NCBI GenBank assembly: GCA_016709225.1
Contig: JADJEE010000012.1
Coordinates: 1,302,001 to 1,366,000 of the forward strand
DNA: 64,000 nucleotides
Source: Deltaproteobacteria bacterium
GTDB lineage: Bacteria > Myxococcota_A > Polyangia > Nannocystales > Nannocystaceae
Reading direction: 5' to 3'
The position numbers and the translations under genes were made by a program. The notes below the pieces were generated by a model. That model made no database searches. It was not told the origin of the DNA and was given only the letters and a program-made list of their open reading frames with translations. This document shows positions 32,797 through 41,842 of the stretch, piece by piece (position 1 is the stretch's first letter; each line of letters starts with the position of its first letter).

Positions 32797-34659
32797 GTGC
32801 CAGCCCAGAGCCCCATCCGCCCCGCGACCTTCCGCCTCTCCTGCGCCGCCCTGGCCTGCCTGACGCTCTTCGCGGGCTGCGGGCAGGAGGCACCGGCACC
32901 CGCCGCGGCCGCTGCTGATTCGCGGGCATCGACCCAGCCGACGACAATCGCAGCCGGTGAGCAGGGCTCGGCGGAGCGCGTCGCCCTGCCGAGGCCCACC
33001 TCCGCACCCGTCAGCGACGCCGACGTGGAGAAGGCCCCGCGCGAGGAGTCCGAGGTCGCCGATGCGACCCAGCGTGCCCAGCCAGGCACCAAGGGCGACA
33101 CGTCCGCGACGACCGCCTCGCCTGCGGCCCCGCCGATGGCCGAGCCCAGCAAGGACTTCGCGGCTCGCAGCGAGTCGAAGGCCAAGCGCGCCATGGGTGG
33201 TTGGGCCGGTCCAACCACCGAGGTCGCCAGCGGTGAGGACTACGCCGCGATCGCCGAGAACAACTTCGTCGCGGTCGCCGACGATCCGCGCTCGACGTTC
33301 TCGATCGACGTCGACACCGCCTCGTACGCCAACACGCGTCGCTTCCTGCAAGACGGCACGCTGCCACCCGCCGACGCCGTGCGCATCGAAGAGCTCGTCA
33401 ACTACTTCGACTACGACTACGCCGCGCCCGAGGGCAACACGCCCTTCTCGATGACCCACGAGGTCTCGAGCTGCCCATGGAATCAGGATCACCTGCTCGT
33501 GCACGTGGGCCTGCAGGGGCAGACCATCGACGCCTCCGACGTGCCCGCGCGCAACCTGGTGTTCCTGCTCGATGTCTCGGGATCGATGAACAGCCCCGAC
33601 AAGCTGCCGCTGCTGACCCAGGGCCTGGGCATGCTGGTCGACGGCATGCGCAAGCAGGACCGCATCTCGATCGTGGTCTACGCCGGCGCTTCGGGGGTCG
33701 TGCTCGAGCCCACCGCCGACAAGGCCGAGATCAACGACGCCCTGCGCAGGCTCTCTGCCGGCGGCTCGACCAACGGCGGCGCCGGCATCGAGCTGGCCTA
33801 CCGACTGGCCGAGAAGACCATGATCGAAGGCGGCATCAACCGCGTGATCCTGGCCACCGACGGTGACTTCAACGTCGGCACCACCAGCCAGGGCGACCTG
33901 GTGAAGCTCATCGAGGCCAAGCGCAAGTCCGGCGTGTTCCTGAGCGTGCTCGGCTTCGGCAGCGGCAATCTCAAGGACTCGACGATGGAGATGCTCGCCG
34001 ACAAGGGCAACGGCAACTATGCGTACATCGACTCGATCGCCGAGGCCCGCAAGGTGCTCGTGAAAGAGGGCGGCTCGACGTTGGTGACCATCGCCAAGGA
34101 CGTGAAGATCCAGGTCGAGTGGAACCCCAAGGAGGTCGCATCGTATCGCCTCATCGGCTACGAGAATCGCAAGCTCGCCCATACCGACTTCAACGACGAC
34201 ACCAAGGACGCCGGTGAGATCGGGGCCGGCCACACCGTCACTGCGCTCTACGAGGTCGTGCCCGCGGGCGGCCGCGGCAGCGCCGGCGTCGACCCGCTCA
34301 AGTACCAAGGCGAGGCCACCGCGCTCACGCCGGCCGCCAGCAGCGGCGAGCTCATGACGGTGAAGATCCGCTACAAGCAGCCCAGCGGCGACAAGAGCGA
34401 CCTGCTCAGCTTCGCCGTCAGCCCCGACGATCGCCCGCTCGACAAGACCACCGACGACTTCCGTTTCGCCGCCGCGGTCGCCGAGTTCGGCATGGTGCTG
34501 CGCGGCAGCGAGCACCGCGGTCAGGCCACCTTCGACACCGCGCTCGATCTCGCCGCCGGTGCGCTCGGCAAGGACCCCGAGCACACGCGCGCGGAGTTCG
34601 TGACGCTGGTGCGGACCGCGAAGTCGCTGCAGGGCCGCCGCGTCGCGATCGCGAAGTGA
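32797..34659 (+). CDS. YfbK-like vWA lipoprotein (copy 2)
   Basis: The 620-residue paralog of the preceding gene. The start is a GTG and the signal peptide ends in lipobox FAGC. It has a much longer Ala/Pro/Ser/Glu linker (residues 30-150) before the same YfbK N-terminal domain (FSIDVDTASYANTRRFLQDG), vWA domain with MIDAS DVSGSM near residue 258, and DUF3520-like domain. A block around SVLGFGSGNLKDSTMEMLAD is nearly identical in both copies. A 20-residue insertion rich in Gly and Ala follows LYEVVPAGG in the C-terminal domain. The two products may form a pair or reach different distances from the membrane. Confidence 0.88.
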   Translation: MPAQSPIRPATFRLSCAALACLTLFAGCGQEAPAPAAAAADSRASTQPTTIAAGEQGSAERVALPRPTSAPVSDADVEKAPREESEVADATQRAQPGTKGDTSATTASPAAPPMAEPSKDFAARSESKAKRAMGGWAGPTTEVASGEDYAAIAENNFVAVADDPRSTFSIDVDTASYANTRRFLQDGTLPPADAVRIEELVNYFDYDYAAPEGNTPFSMTHEVSSCPWNQDHLLVHVGLQGQTIDASDVPARNLVFLLDVSGSMNSPDKLPLLTQGLGMLVDGMRKQDRISIVVYAGASGVVLEPTADKAEINDALRRLSAGGSTNGGAGIELAYRLAEKTMIEGGINRVILATDGDFNVGTTSQGDLVKLIEAKRKSGVFLSVLGFGSGNLKDSTMEMLADKGNGNYAYIDSIAEARKVLVKEGGSTLVTIAKDVKIQVEWNPKEVASYRLIGYENRKLAHTDFNDDTKDAGEIGAGHTVTALYEVVPAGGRGSAGVDPLKYQGEATALTPAASSGELMTVKIRYKQPSGDKSDLLSFAVSPDDRPLDKTTDDFRFAAAVAEFGMVLRGSEHRGQATFDTALDLAAGALGKDPEHTRAEFVTLVRTAKSLQGRRVAIAK

Positions 34660-34709
34660 CGCGCGCGTCCGTGGACGCCGCCCGACGATGGCCGCGATCG
34701 CGGCCCCGA

Positions 34710-34735
34710 CGAAGCTCTCGCGCGACAGAGCTTCG
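34710..34735. terminator. Bidirectional stem-loop between convergent genes
   Basis: CGAAGCTCT and AGAGCTTCG form a perfect 9-bp stem with an 8-base loop in the 87-base gap between the vWA gene and the convergent beta-helix lipoprotein gene. There is no U-tract on either side, so it is at most a weak intrinsic terminator. A separate 16-bp palindrome GGCCGCGATCGCGGCC lies just before it (34690-34705). Confidence 0.5.
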
Positions 34736-34746
34736 CTCGGGGCTTG

Positions 34747-35817
34747 CTACCCCTGCGGGCGCCCGAGTGGATGCGTGTCCAGGAAGTTTGCCGCCCACGT
34801 CAGGCCCCGTGCCGCGTCGCCGACGACGTGGACGAGGGCGTCGGCTGGGACGCCGGCCGCGACGAAGCGATTGCCGATCACGCGTGTGTCGAGCGAGGCC
34901 CGCTGGGCGCCGTTGGTCTCGGCGACGCCGAGCTTGATCGCGGCGGTCTCGTATCCGCAGCCCACCATGACGTTGTGCAGAAGCACGCAGGAGCGGCAAC
35001 CGAGCACATCGAAGGGTCGCGCGACCCGCTCGAAGCGGTTGTGCGCGGCCACGATCTCGCGTGCCGCGTAGTGCTCGGGGTCGTGGTCGCAGGTGGCGCC
35101 ACAGCCGTCGCCCAGGGCGAGCGCCCCCGCGGGGCCACCAATGTCGCGGAAGAGGTTCGCTTCGACCCGCACCTGACGGGAGCCACCCTTGATCTGTAGC
35201 GCGCCATCGTCGCCCGCGTGCCAGTCGTGGAAGACGTTGTTGCGAATCGTCAGGGCTTGCGCGCCCGTGATGCTGATCGGGATGTGACCGAATGCGCCGT
35301 GGAATTCGCAGCTCTCCACCAGCACGCCGGTCGCCATGCCGCGGATCTTCAGCTGGTCGTGGCCGCCGGTGACCACGCAGTCACGCAACACCACCCCCCG
35401 GCCATGCCGGCCCTCGTCGCCTTCGATCACGACGACGTTGTGCTCGCCCACCGTCGGCGTGCCCTCGAACGCGAGGCCGCGAACGATCACATGGTTCGCA
35501 GCGACGGCGAGGGTCGGGCCATCGGCGATCGCACTGCCGTCGATGATCGCGTCGCCCTGCGCCGCGATCACGATGGGCGCACCTGGCTCACCCGAGCGAT
35601 CGATCGTCGCGGTCGAGTGGAGGACGTGGCGCCCGGCGCCCAGGTGGATGCAGCTCCCGGGGCTGGCCTGCGCGAGCGCGTCGTCCAAGAGCTCGCCCGG
35701 CGCGATGACCTGCAGTGTCGCGCAGCCCGACGCCGCAGCCGGCGGGTCCGATGGCCCGGAACGCTCGCAGCCGAGCGCGAGAATGGCCAACGCAGGCGTG
35801 CGGCACCAGGGCGACAC
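34747..35817 (-). CDS. Right-handed parallel beta-helix lipoprotein
   Basis: The 356-residue product (GTG start) has lipobox ALGC. Its body repeats a pattern of short beta strands and turns such as NHVIVRGLAFEG, GVVLRDCVVTGG, GVLVESCEFHGA and ALTIRNNVFHDW, typical of right-handed beta-helix proteins of the pectate lyase/NosD type. Several Asp/His turns (for example DGALQIKG) could be catalytic or metal-binding in lyases and epimerases, but no family-defining triad is certain. Cys pairs near residues 245 and 275 may form disulfides. Likely surface-bound and acting on or holding polysaccharide. Confidence 0.7.
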   Translation of the reverse strand: MSPWCRTPALAILALGCERSGPSDPPAAASGCATLQVIAPGELLDDALAQASPGSCIHLGAGRHVLHSTATIDRSGEPGAPIVIAAQGDAIIDGSAIADGPTLAVAANHVIVRGLAFEGTPTVGEHNVVVIEGDEGRHGRGVVLRDCVVTGGHDQLKIRGMATGVLVESCEFHGAFGHIPISITGAQALTIRNNVFHDWHAGDDGALQIKGGSRQVRVEANLFRDIGGPAGALALGDGCGATCDHDPEHYAAREIVAAHNRFERVARPFDVLGCRSCVLLHNVMVGCGYETAAIKLGVAETNGAQRASLDTRVIGNRFVAAGVPADALVHVVGDAARGLTWAANFLDTHPLGRPQG

Positions 35818-35925
35818 ACCGCAGCTGTCTCACATCGCGGGTGCCGACGCCACCGCGGGAACCATCGGCGGGCTCGTGCAATGCCGCCTCCGAGGAGTCC
35901 GCGGCCGACCGCCGCGCACGAGCCC

Positions 35926-37482
35926 ATGATCGCCGATCGAGTTGCTTCCCTTGTTTCTGTCCCTCGCCCTGCGCCGGTGCAGCGCGCCGCGTTCGTCTGC
36001 GGGCTCACGCTCTCGACCTTGCTGAGCGCATGCGACGGCAGCGGCGCGATCACGTCGACCGACACCGCCACCTTCGGCCCGGCCCCCGACACCGATGGCG
36101 CGACCCAGGCGACCGCGTCGGGCTCCGACACCGCGTCCACCGCAGACGCGTCCACGGGCAACGACGACGGCGCGACGCCCACGACGACCACCGACGGGGG
36201 CTCGGCGACCGCGAGCGACACCACGGGCAGTGACACCGGCGCGATCGACTGCGACTTCGACACCCTCATCGAGGGCCTCGATGCTTCCGAGCCGACGCTG
36301 GGGGGGCCTCGGCCGGCATTGGGCACCTTCTACGACGACGAGCACTACGGCTTGTCGGTCGCGCGGGTCACCGACGCTTCGCAGGTCACCGATCGCGACT
36401 TCCCCAGCTGGGTTCGTCACGAGTACTCGCGACGCCCGGCCTTCAACGCCAACGGCACCCGGGCGGTCATGATCTCGTCCAACGGCTGGGTTCGCCTGTA
36501 CGACGTCGCCGCCGAAGGCACCTTCTCGTTCGTGCAGACGCTCGATGTCGCCGAGTCGCAGGAGCCGAACTGGGACGCAACCGATCCGAACGTGCTGTAC
36601 ACACTCGAGCCCTACGGCGGCGGCACGACCATCACGCGGCACGACGTGGCGGCCGGCACCCAGACCGTCGCGAGCGACCTCGGCCCGCGCATCGCTGCGC
36701 TGTTCCCCGGAGCGCAGGGTATGTGGACCAAGCAAGAGGGCCGTCCCTCGAACGATGGCCGCGTGTGGTGCCTCGAGGTCGGCAGCGCGACCGGCCCCGG
36801 CGGGGCGTTCGTTGCGGCGGGCTTCATCGCCTACGACTTCACGGCCGACGAGATCCTCGGCAGCATGGCGGCCGACGAGACCCCCGATCATCTCTCGACC
36901 GCCCCGTCGGGCGACTACTGCGTGATCTCGTGGCTCTACCCCACCGGCACGCGGGCCTACACCACCGACTTCGCAGACTCGGTGCAGCTACACGACCGCT
37001 CGGAGCATAGCGACCTCGCAACCACCGCCAGCGGCGACGACGTCTTGGTCTACACCGCGTACGACGGCGATGACGCGGGCTTCGTGAACATGGTCGCGCT
37101 CGACGACGGCGAGGTCACGCCGCTGTTCCCGCTGTACGGAGACAACCACTCGCTGTCGGCGTTCCACATCAGCGGGACCGCGCGCGATCGTCCCGGGTAC
37201 GTGGTCGTGAGCAGCTACGGCTGTCGGGAGGACTACGGCAACGCGCCGTGCGATCCCAGCACGCAGTGGTTCTACGACAAGATCTTCATGGTCGAGCTGG
37301 CCGCCTCCCCGAGCATCTACAACCTCGCGCACAGCCACTACGGCCCGGTGCCCTACTGGGGCGAGACCCAGGCGGTCGCCAACCACGACCTGACCCGGGT
37401 GCTGTTCGTGTCGAGCTGGGAGAGCGACGCCGAGGCCGACCTCGCGAGCTACGTCATCCGTGTGCCCGACTGCGCGCCTTGA
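35926..37482 (+). CDS. Lipoprotein with TolB-like beta-propeller
   Basis: The 518-residue product has a signal peptide with lipobox LLSAC and a long Thr/Asp/Gly/Ala linker to residue 105. The rest has repeated blade-like phrases, for example RRPAFNANGTRAVMISSNGW, PNWDATDPNVLYTLEPYGGG and LTRVLFVSSW, similar to TolB/WD40-type propellers. No catalytic triad is evident. It is divergent from the beta-helix lipoprotein gene and ends 9 bases from the convergent sigma factor gene. Function unknown; a surface binding role is the simplest guess. Confidence 0.65.
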   Translation: MIADRVASLVSVPRPAPVQRAAFVCGLTLSTLLSACDGSGAITSTDTATFGPAPDTDGATQATASGSDTASTADASTGNDDGATPTTTTDGGSATASDTTGSDTGAIDCDFDTLIEGLDASEPTLGGPRPALGTFYDDEHYGLSVARVTDASQVTDRDFPSWVRHEYSRRPAFNANGTRAVMISSNGWVRLYDVAAEGTFSFVQTLDVAESQEPNWDATDPNVLYTLEPYGGGTTITRHDVAAGTQTVASDLGPRIAALFPGAQGMWTKQEGRPSNDGRVWCLEVGSATGPGGAFVAAGFIAYDFTADEILGSMAADETPDHLSTAPSGDYCVISWLYPTGTRAYTTDFADSVQLHDRSEHSDLATTASGDDVLVYTAYDGDDAGFVNMVALDDGEVTPLFPLYGDNHSLSAFHISGTARDRPGYVVVSSYGCREDYGNAPCDPSTQWFYDKIFMVELAASPSIYNLAHSHYGPVPYWGETQAVANHDLTRVLFVSSWESDAEADLASYVIRVPDCAP

Positions 37483-37491
37483 GCGTGCGAC

Positions 37492-38091
37492 TCACGGCAG
37501 CTCGGCGCCGCCGAGCTGCGCGAGCACGGCACCCGTGGCGGTGTGGTCGAGACCGAGTTCATGCAGGATCTCGCGCAATCGCGTGCGGGCGCGGAACAGG
37601 CGGCTTTTCACGGTTCCCGCCGCAATCTCGCAGACCGTGGCGAGCTCGGTCACCGCGAGCTCTTCCCAGTAGTAGAGCTCGAGCAGCGTCTGTTGCTCGA
37701 GCGGAAGTCGCCGCAGGGCCAGCAGCAAGAGCTCGCGCTGGTCCTGCGCCGCTAGCCGCTCGCTCGGCCGTGCCGACGTCCGCGCCACGCTGGTCGACAG
37801 CGGACCGGTGAACTGCCGCCGAGCATAGCGTCGTGCGCGGAGCAGCATCAGCAAGTGATTGCGGGCGATGCCCAGCAGGTAGGCCGCGAAGCCGATGTCC
37901 TCGGGGATCCGCTCGCGCGCCGCGACACACGCTGCGAAGGTGTCCTGCACCACGTCCGCGATCGGCCCGTCGAGCTTGTTGGAGAAGAAGCGATGGAGCA
38001 CCGGGATGTAGCGCGTGACGAGAGCATTGCCAGCGGCGCGATCGCCCTGCCGCCAGGCCAGCAAGAGTTGACGATCGTCGTCGTCGCTCAT
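37492..38091 (-). CDS. ECF-type RNA polymerase sigma factor (kinase-linked, module 1)
   Basis: A 199-residue protein with a sigma-70 region 2 (residues about 15-85, including the VVQDTFAACV block) and region 4 (about 130-185, LPLEQQTLLELYYWEELAVT then VKSRLFRARTRLREIL). Its ATG overlaps the kinase stop as ATGA. No anti-sigma factor is adjacent; the linked Ser/Thr kinase suggests control by phosphorylation, as shown for kinase-linked ECF groups in other bacteria. It would direct RNA polymerase to a set of promoters that cannot be read here. Confidence 0.88.
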   Translation of the reverse strand: MSDDDDRQLLLAWRQGDRAAGNALVTRYIPVLHRFFSNKLDGPIADVVQDTFAACVAARERIPEDIGFAAYLLGIARNHLLMLLRARRYARRQFTGPLSTSVARTSARPSERLAAQDQRELLLLALRRLPLEQQTLLELYYWEELAVTELATVCEIAAGTVKSRLFRARTRLREILHELGLDHTATGAVLAQLGGAELP

Positions 38092-40175
38092 CGCGGACGC
38101 TCCTGGGCGGCGACGTTGCGTGCGGCCAGGAACAGCGCCGAGGTGGCGCGGCTCGACGTGGCCTCGACCGGGCTGCCCGCGCGGCTCCACTGCGCCGCGA
38201 CCCCGGCGTGGGCCGCCGCTAGCGCGAGCTCTCCCTGCTCGGCGGCGAGCTCGGCCGCCAGCGTGTCGAGCTCGGCCCACGCGGCGACATCGGTGACGCT
38301 GCTCGACACCGCGTGCGCCCGCGCCAACGCGCACGCCTGCTGCGCGGCCGCCAGCGCACCGGCACGGAGCTCGACGCGACACATCAGGCGGTGACTCACT
38401 GCGAGGTCGCGACCCCGGCCCGCACGCAAAGCCGCGACGCCGGCCGCCCGCGCAGCTGCAAGGTCTCCACGGGCGAGCTCGGCCGCCGCAATGCCGCCGT
38501 AGAGGTACCACCACGCGCCGCGGGCGTCCTCGGGCACCAACACTCGAGCGTGTCGCGCCCAACGCAGCGCGTCGTCGGGACGCGACATGGTCTCACCGAA
38601 CAGGTAGACGAGCTCGATCGCAGCCTCGCGTGCGACGGCGACGGCGGCCGCGTCGTCACCCAACGCCAGCGCGTCGAAGTACGCGGCCTCGAGCGAGGCA
38701 CGGGCGCGTTCCAGGTCGCCCAAGCGATGCGCGGCCGCACCGAGCTGACGCAGCGCAGCCACACGTACGTGGGGTGCCGAAGGTTGTGCGGCGCCGGCGA
38801 GCGCGTCCTCGGCGAGCGCAGCCGCCTCCGCGAAACGTCCCGCGAGCCCCATTGCATGGGCGCGCTCGAGGTGCTCCGAGGACTCGAGCGCCCGGCGTTG
38901 CGCGAGTTCGTCGCGCGCCGCTGCGTCGGCCTCGAGCGCCGTGGGGTCGGCGCAGCGCCGAGGTGACGGCAAGCCCGCGAGCGCGATGCGAACCGCCTCG
39001 GCCGTGATCGGCGCAACCGGCCGTGCGAGCCGATCCCGCAGCTCGCCGCGCACGGCGTCGAGGCACGCCTGCGCCTGCGGTCGCCATCGCGCCGCGGGTG
39101 ACTCGCAGATCGCCTGGCGTGCGGCCAGCCACTGGTCGTGGAACTCTTCGATGCGCCGGTGGGCCGACGCGAACCCCGCGGGCACCAGCGCAGCGTCGGC
39201 CTCCCAGGGCAGCGACGTCGCATCGTCGCAGCGCGACACCGGACGCACCGACGCCACCACGCCCACCGTCGCGACGGCGAGCGCGGCAGCGGTGAGCCAT
39301 TTCATCCGGACGCGGCGCCGGGGCTTCGCCGCAGCCGCCGCGCCCAGGGCCTCGAGCAGCGACGTCACGTCGGGGAAGCGCGCCTCGGGATCCTCGGCGA
39401 GCCCGCGCGAGAGCGCAGCCACGGTCGCGGGCGTGAGCGACGATTGCCATGCGTCGTCGCAGCGCGGCGAGTGGCCGGTGATCGCCTCGATCCAGGTGAC
39501 GCAGTACGCATACTGATCCGCACGGGCGTCCACAGGGCGACTCCGGCACAGCTGCTCGGGCGCCATGTACCCGAGCGTGCCACCGGACGGCATCGAGCCG
39601 CCCTCGCAACCTCGCGCGAGCCCAAAGTCCGCGACCGCGACCCTCCCCTCGGCGCCGAAGAGCACATTCGACGGCTTGAAATCGCAGTGCACGACACCGT
39701 GCGCGTGGGCGATCGCGAGCCCGCGTCCGGCGGCTCGCAGTGCGGCCTCCACCTGCGGGCGATCGAGCGTCGGGAGCACCTGATCCAGCGAACCGTGGGG
39801 GAACAGCTCCATGACGAGGAATCCACAGTCCTCGGCGGAGCCCGGCGGTCGGTAGCTCCCCACGTCGAACACCGTCACGATGTTCTCGTGGGACAGCCGC
39901 GCCAACGTGCGTCCTTCGGCGACGATCCAGGCGCGGGCATCGATCCCGGGGCGGAGGGTCTTGAGCGCGACGTCGCGACGCAGCTCGGGATCGTAGCCCG
40001 CGTACACCTCGCCGTGCCCGCCGCGACCGATACGCTCGCGCACCAAGTAGCGCCCGATGGTCGGCACGTCGGTGTGGATCCCGAACAGCCTCCGGCACAC
40101 CTCGGCCCGCAGCGCATCCTCGGCCAGCCGCGAGAGCGGCGGCAACGCGGCACGATGGGCCGTAGGCGCTGACAC
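38088..40175 (-). CDS. Ser/Thr protein kinase with C-terminal helical repeat region (module 1)
   Basis: The 695-residue product has a Hanks-type kinase domain at about 40-270: glycine loop IGRGGHGEVY, VALKTL lysine, catalytic HCDFKPSN (about 161), DFGLA (about 180) and YMAPEQL. Asp replaces none of the catalytic residues, so it should be active, but the HRD motif reads HCD. A membrane helix lies at about 293-312 and the outer part has Ala-rich TPR-like repeats to the end. GTG at 40175 is chosen, since upstream residues are Arg-rich and unlike a kinase N-terminus. The gene precedes and overlaps the sigma factor gene. Confidence 0.88.
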   Translation of the reverse strand: MSAPTAHRAALPPLSRLAEDALRAEVCRRLFGIHTDVPTIGRYLVRERIGRGGHGEVYAGYDPELRRDVALKTLRPGIDARAWIVAEGRTLARLSHENIVTVFDVGSYRPPGSAEDCGFLVMELFPHGSLDQVLPTLDRPQVEAALRAAGRGLAIAHAHGVVHCDFKPSNVLFGAEGRVAVADFGLARGCEGGSMPSGGTLGYMAPEQLCRSRPVDARADQYAYCVTWIEAITGHSPRCDDAWQSSLTPATVAALSRGLAEDPEARFPDVTSLLEALGAAAAAKPRRRVRMKWLTAAALAVATVGVVASVRPVSRCDDATSLPWEADAALVPAGFASAHRRIEEFHDQWLAARQAICESPAARWRPQAQACLDAVRGELRDRLARPVAPITAEAVRIALAGLPSPRRCADPTALEADAAARDELAQRRALESSEHLERAHAMGLAGRFAEAAALAEDALAGAAQPSAPHVRVAALRQLGAAAHRLGDLERARASLEAAYFDALALGDDAAAVAVAREAAIELVYLFGETMSRPDDALRWARHARVLVPEDARGAWWYLYGGIAAAELARGDLAAARAAGVAALRAGRGRDLAVSHRLMCRVELRAGALAAAQQACALARAHAVSSSVTDVAAWAELDTLAAELAAEQGELALAAAHAGVAAQWSRAGSPVEATSSRATSALFLAARNVAAQERPR

Positions 40176-40308
40176 GCGATCACGATACCAGCTTCGCCAG
40201 GACCCCTCCTGCGCTTGGGCTCGCGATCGCGCGATGACGGCGCGCCGACCACCAGCGGCGCGAGAGCAACGTGGACGCTCGACGAGGCGTCGTGCTAACC
40301 ACGTCGAG

Positions 40309-41751
40309 GTGGTGGCTAGACGCGCCCGATCGTGGCTCGCCGGCCTGGCGGTCGGCGCGGCCTCGGGGTCGTGCTTGCCGACGCCGGTGTATCGCTGCGA
40401 CGCCAACGACGCGTGCGCTGACCTCGGCGTCGAGGCGCGCTGCGAGCCGGAGGGCTACTGCAGCGAAGCCGACGCGGGCTGCACCTCGGGCCGTCGCTTC
40501 CACGCGTGGGCCGGTGAAGGGCTCGCCGATCGATGCACCGACGTGCGCTGCGGCGACGGGGTGATGCAGGCCGACGAGCTCTGCGACGACGGCAACGACA
40601 TCGAGGGCGACGGCTGCAACGGCGACTGTCGCCCCTCGGGCCAGGAGCAGTGGAAGGTCGGCTACGCCAGCCCCGGCGACGTGCCCGATCGCTGCTACTC
40701 GGTGGTGGTCGACAGTCACGGCGACATCACGCTGATCGGCGAAGTCGGCTCGACCGACGTCGGTCAGAACCTGTGGGTCCGCCAGTACGACCCGAGCGGC
40801 GAAGCGCGGTGGACCTGGGTGCTCGACGGCGACGCGCACCTCGACGAAGAGGGCTGGTCGGTGGTGCTGCTCGAGAACGACGAGCTGCTCGTGGTCGGCT
40901 ACGTGACGCGCGTCGACACCGGCGGCGATCTCTGGCTCGGGCGCATCGATCACGAGGGCATCTTGCAGTGGTCGGTCGCGCAGGACGGCGGCCAGGCGTG
41001 GGGCGACGCCATCCGCGATGTCACCTTCGCGCCCGATGGCGACCTGGTCGCGATCGGGTACGCGACCACCGACCTCGATCGCGAGACCGATCTGTGGTTC
41101 CAGCGACGCAGCCCCGATGGCCAGCTGGTGCGGTGGACGCAGCACCGCGACGGCCTCGAGGACGACGCCCAGGATCGTGCCCACGGCATCGCTGCGATCG
41201 CCGGCGGCTATGTCGGCGTCGGCATGAAGCAGACCACCGCGGGCCAGCGGTTCTGGGTCGAGTCCTTCGACGAGATGGGTCGCACGCGATGGACCGACGA
41301 AGCTGCGGCCGACGACCCGCAGTCGGTGTGGACCGCCGTCGCCGCGCTACCCTCGGGCGACGTGCTGCTCGCAGGTTGGCGGGCCGCCGCCGCCGGCGAC
41401 ACGGACATGTGGCTGCAGCGTCGCGCCGCCGACGGCAACGTGGTGTGGGACGAGATCGTCGCGAGCCCCGGCCACGACGACGACAAGGCCAACGTGTTGT
41501 TGGTCGACGAGCGCGGCGGCTTCCTCGTCGGTGGCGAGATGGGGGCGGGTGCCGGCAGCACCGACGCGTGGATCCGCCGCTACGACGCCGACCGCAACGA
41601 GGTGTGGACCTTCGGCTACAGCGGCCCAGCGGGCGATCGCGACACCACCTGGGGGCTCGCCTTCGCCCCCGACGGCGCGGTCGTGGCCTGTGGCTACGAG
41701 TCCTCACCGGGCACCGATTGGGATCTCTGGGTGCGCCGCATCACGCCGTGA
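40309..41751 (+). CDS. Lipoprotein with DUF4215 repeat and beta-propeller
   Basis: The 480-residue product starts with GTGGTG; after a basic stretch the signal ends in lipobox ASGSC. CGDGVMQADELCDDGNDIEG followed by DGCNGDC is a DUF4215 Cys repeat. The rest has about eight repeats with D-W or W-x-R phrases such as LWVRQYDPSGEARW, LWLGRIDHEGILQW and AWIRRYDADRNEVW, a pattern of bacterial beta-propellers. It is divergent from kinase module 1, 133 bases between starts. It is probably a surface protein; no enzyme motif is seen. Confidence 0.7.
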   Translation: MVARRARSWLAGLAVGAASGSCLPTPVYRCDANDACADLGVEARCEPEGYCSEADAGCTSGRRFHAWAGEGLADRCTDVRCGDGVMQADELCDDGNDIEGDGCNGDCRPSGQEQWKVGYASPGDVPDRCYSVVVDSHGDITLIGEVGSTDVGQNLWVRQYDPSGEARWTWVLDGDAHLDEEGWSVVLLENDELLVVGYVTRVDTGGDLWLGRIDHEGILQWSVAQDGGQAWGDAIRDVTFAPDGDLVAIGYATTDLDRETDLWFQRRSPDGQLVRWTQHRDGLEDDAQDRAHGIAAIAGGYVGVGMKQTTAGQRFWVESFDEMGRTRWTDEAAADDPQSVWTAVAALPSGDVLLAGWRAAAAGDTDMWLQRRAADGNVVWDEIVASPGHDDDKANVLLVDERGGFLVGGEMGAGAGSTDAWIRRYDADRNEVWTFGYSGPAGDRDTTWGLAFAPDGAVVACGYESSPGTDWDLWVRRITP

Positions 41752-41842
41752 TCCCGCGCGTCGTCGAGGAATCGACGCGACCTCACCGCGGGCGTGGGAC
41801 AAGCGGACGACTCGCGTGACTGGGGACCACGAGTCGCTGACG

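Noticed and set aside
32443..34584. 713-codon antisense frame over the vWA genes
   Set aside because: Shadow of two closely related vWA genes; the repeated blocks in it simply mirror the paralogs.
34690..34705. 16-bp palindrome GGCCGCGATCGCGGCC as an operator
   Set aside because: It sits between convergent genes, far from any start, and is more likely chance in GC-rich sequence; noted only beside the stem-loop.
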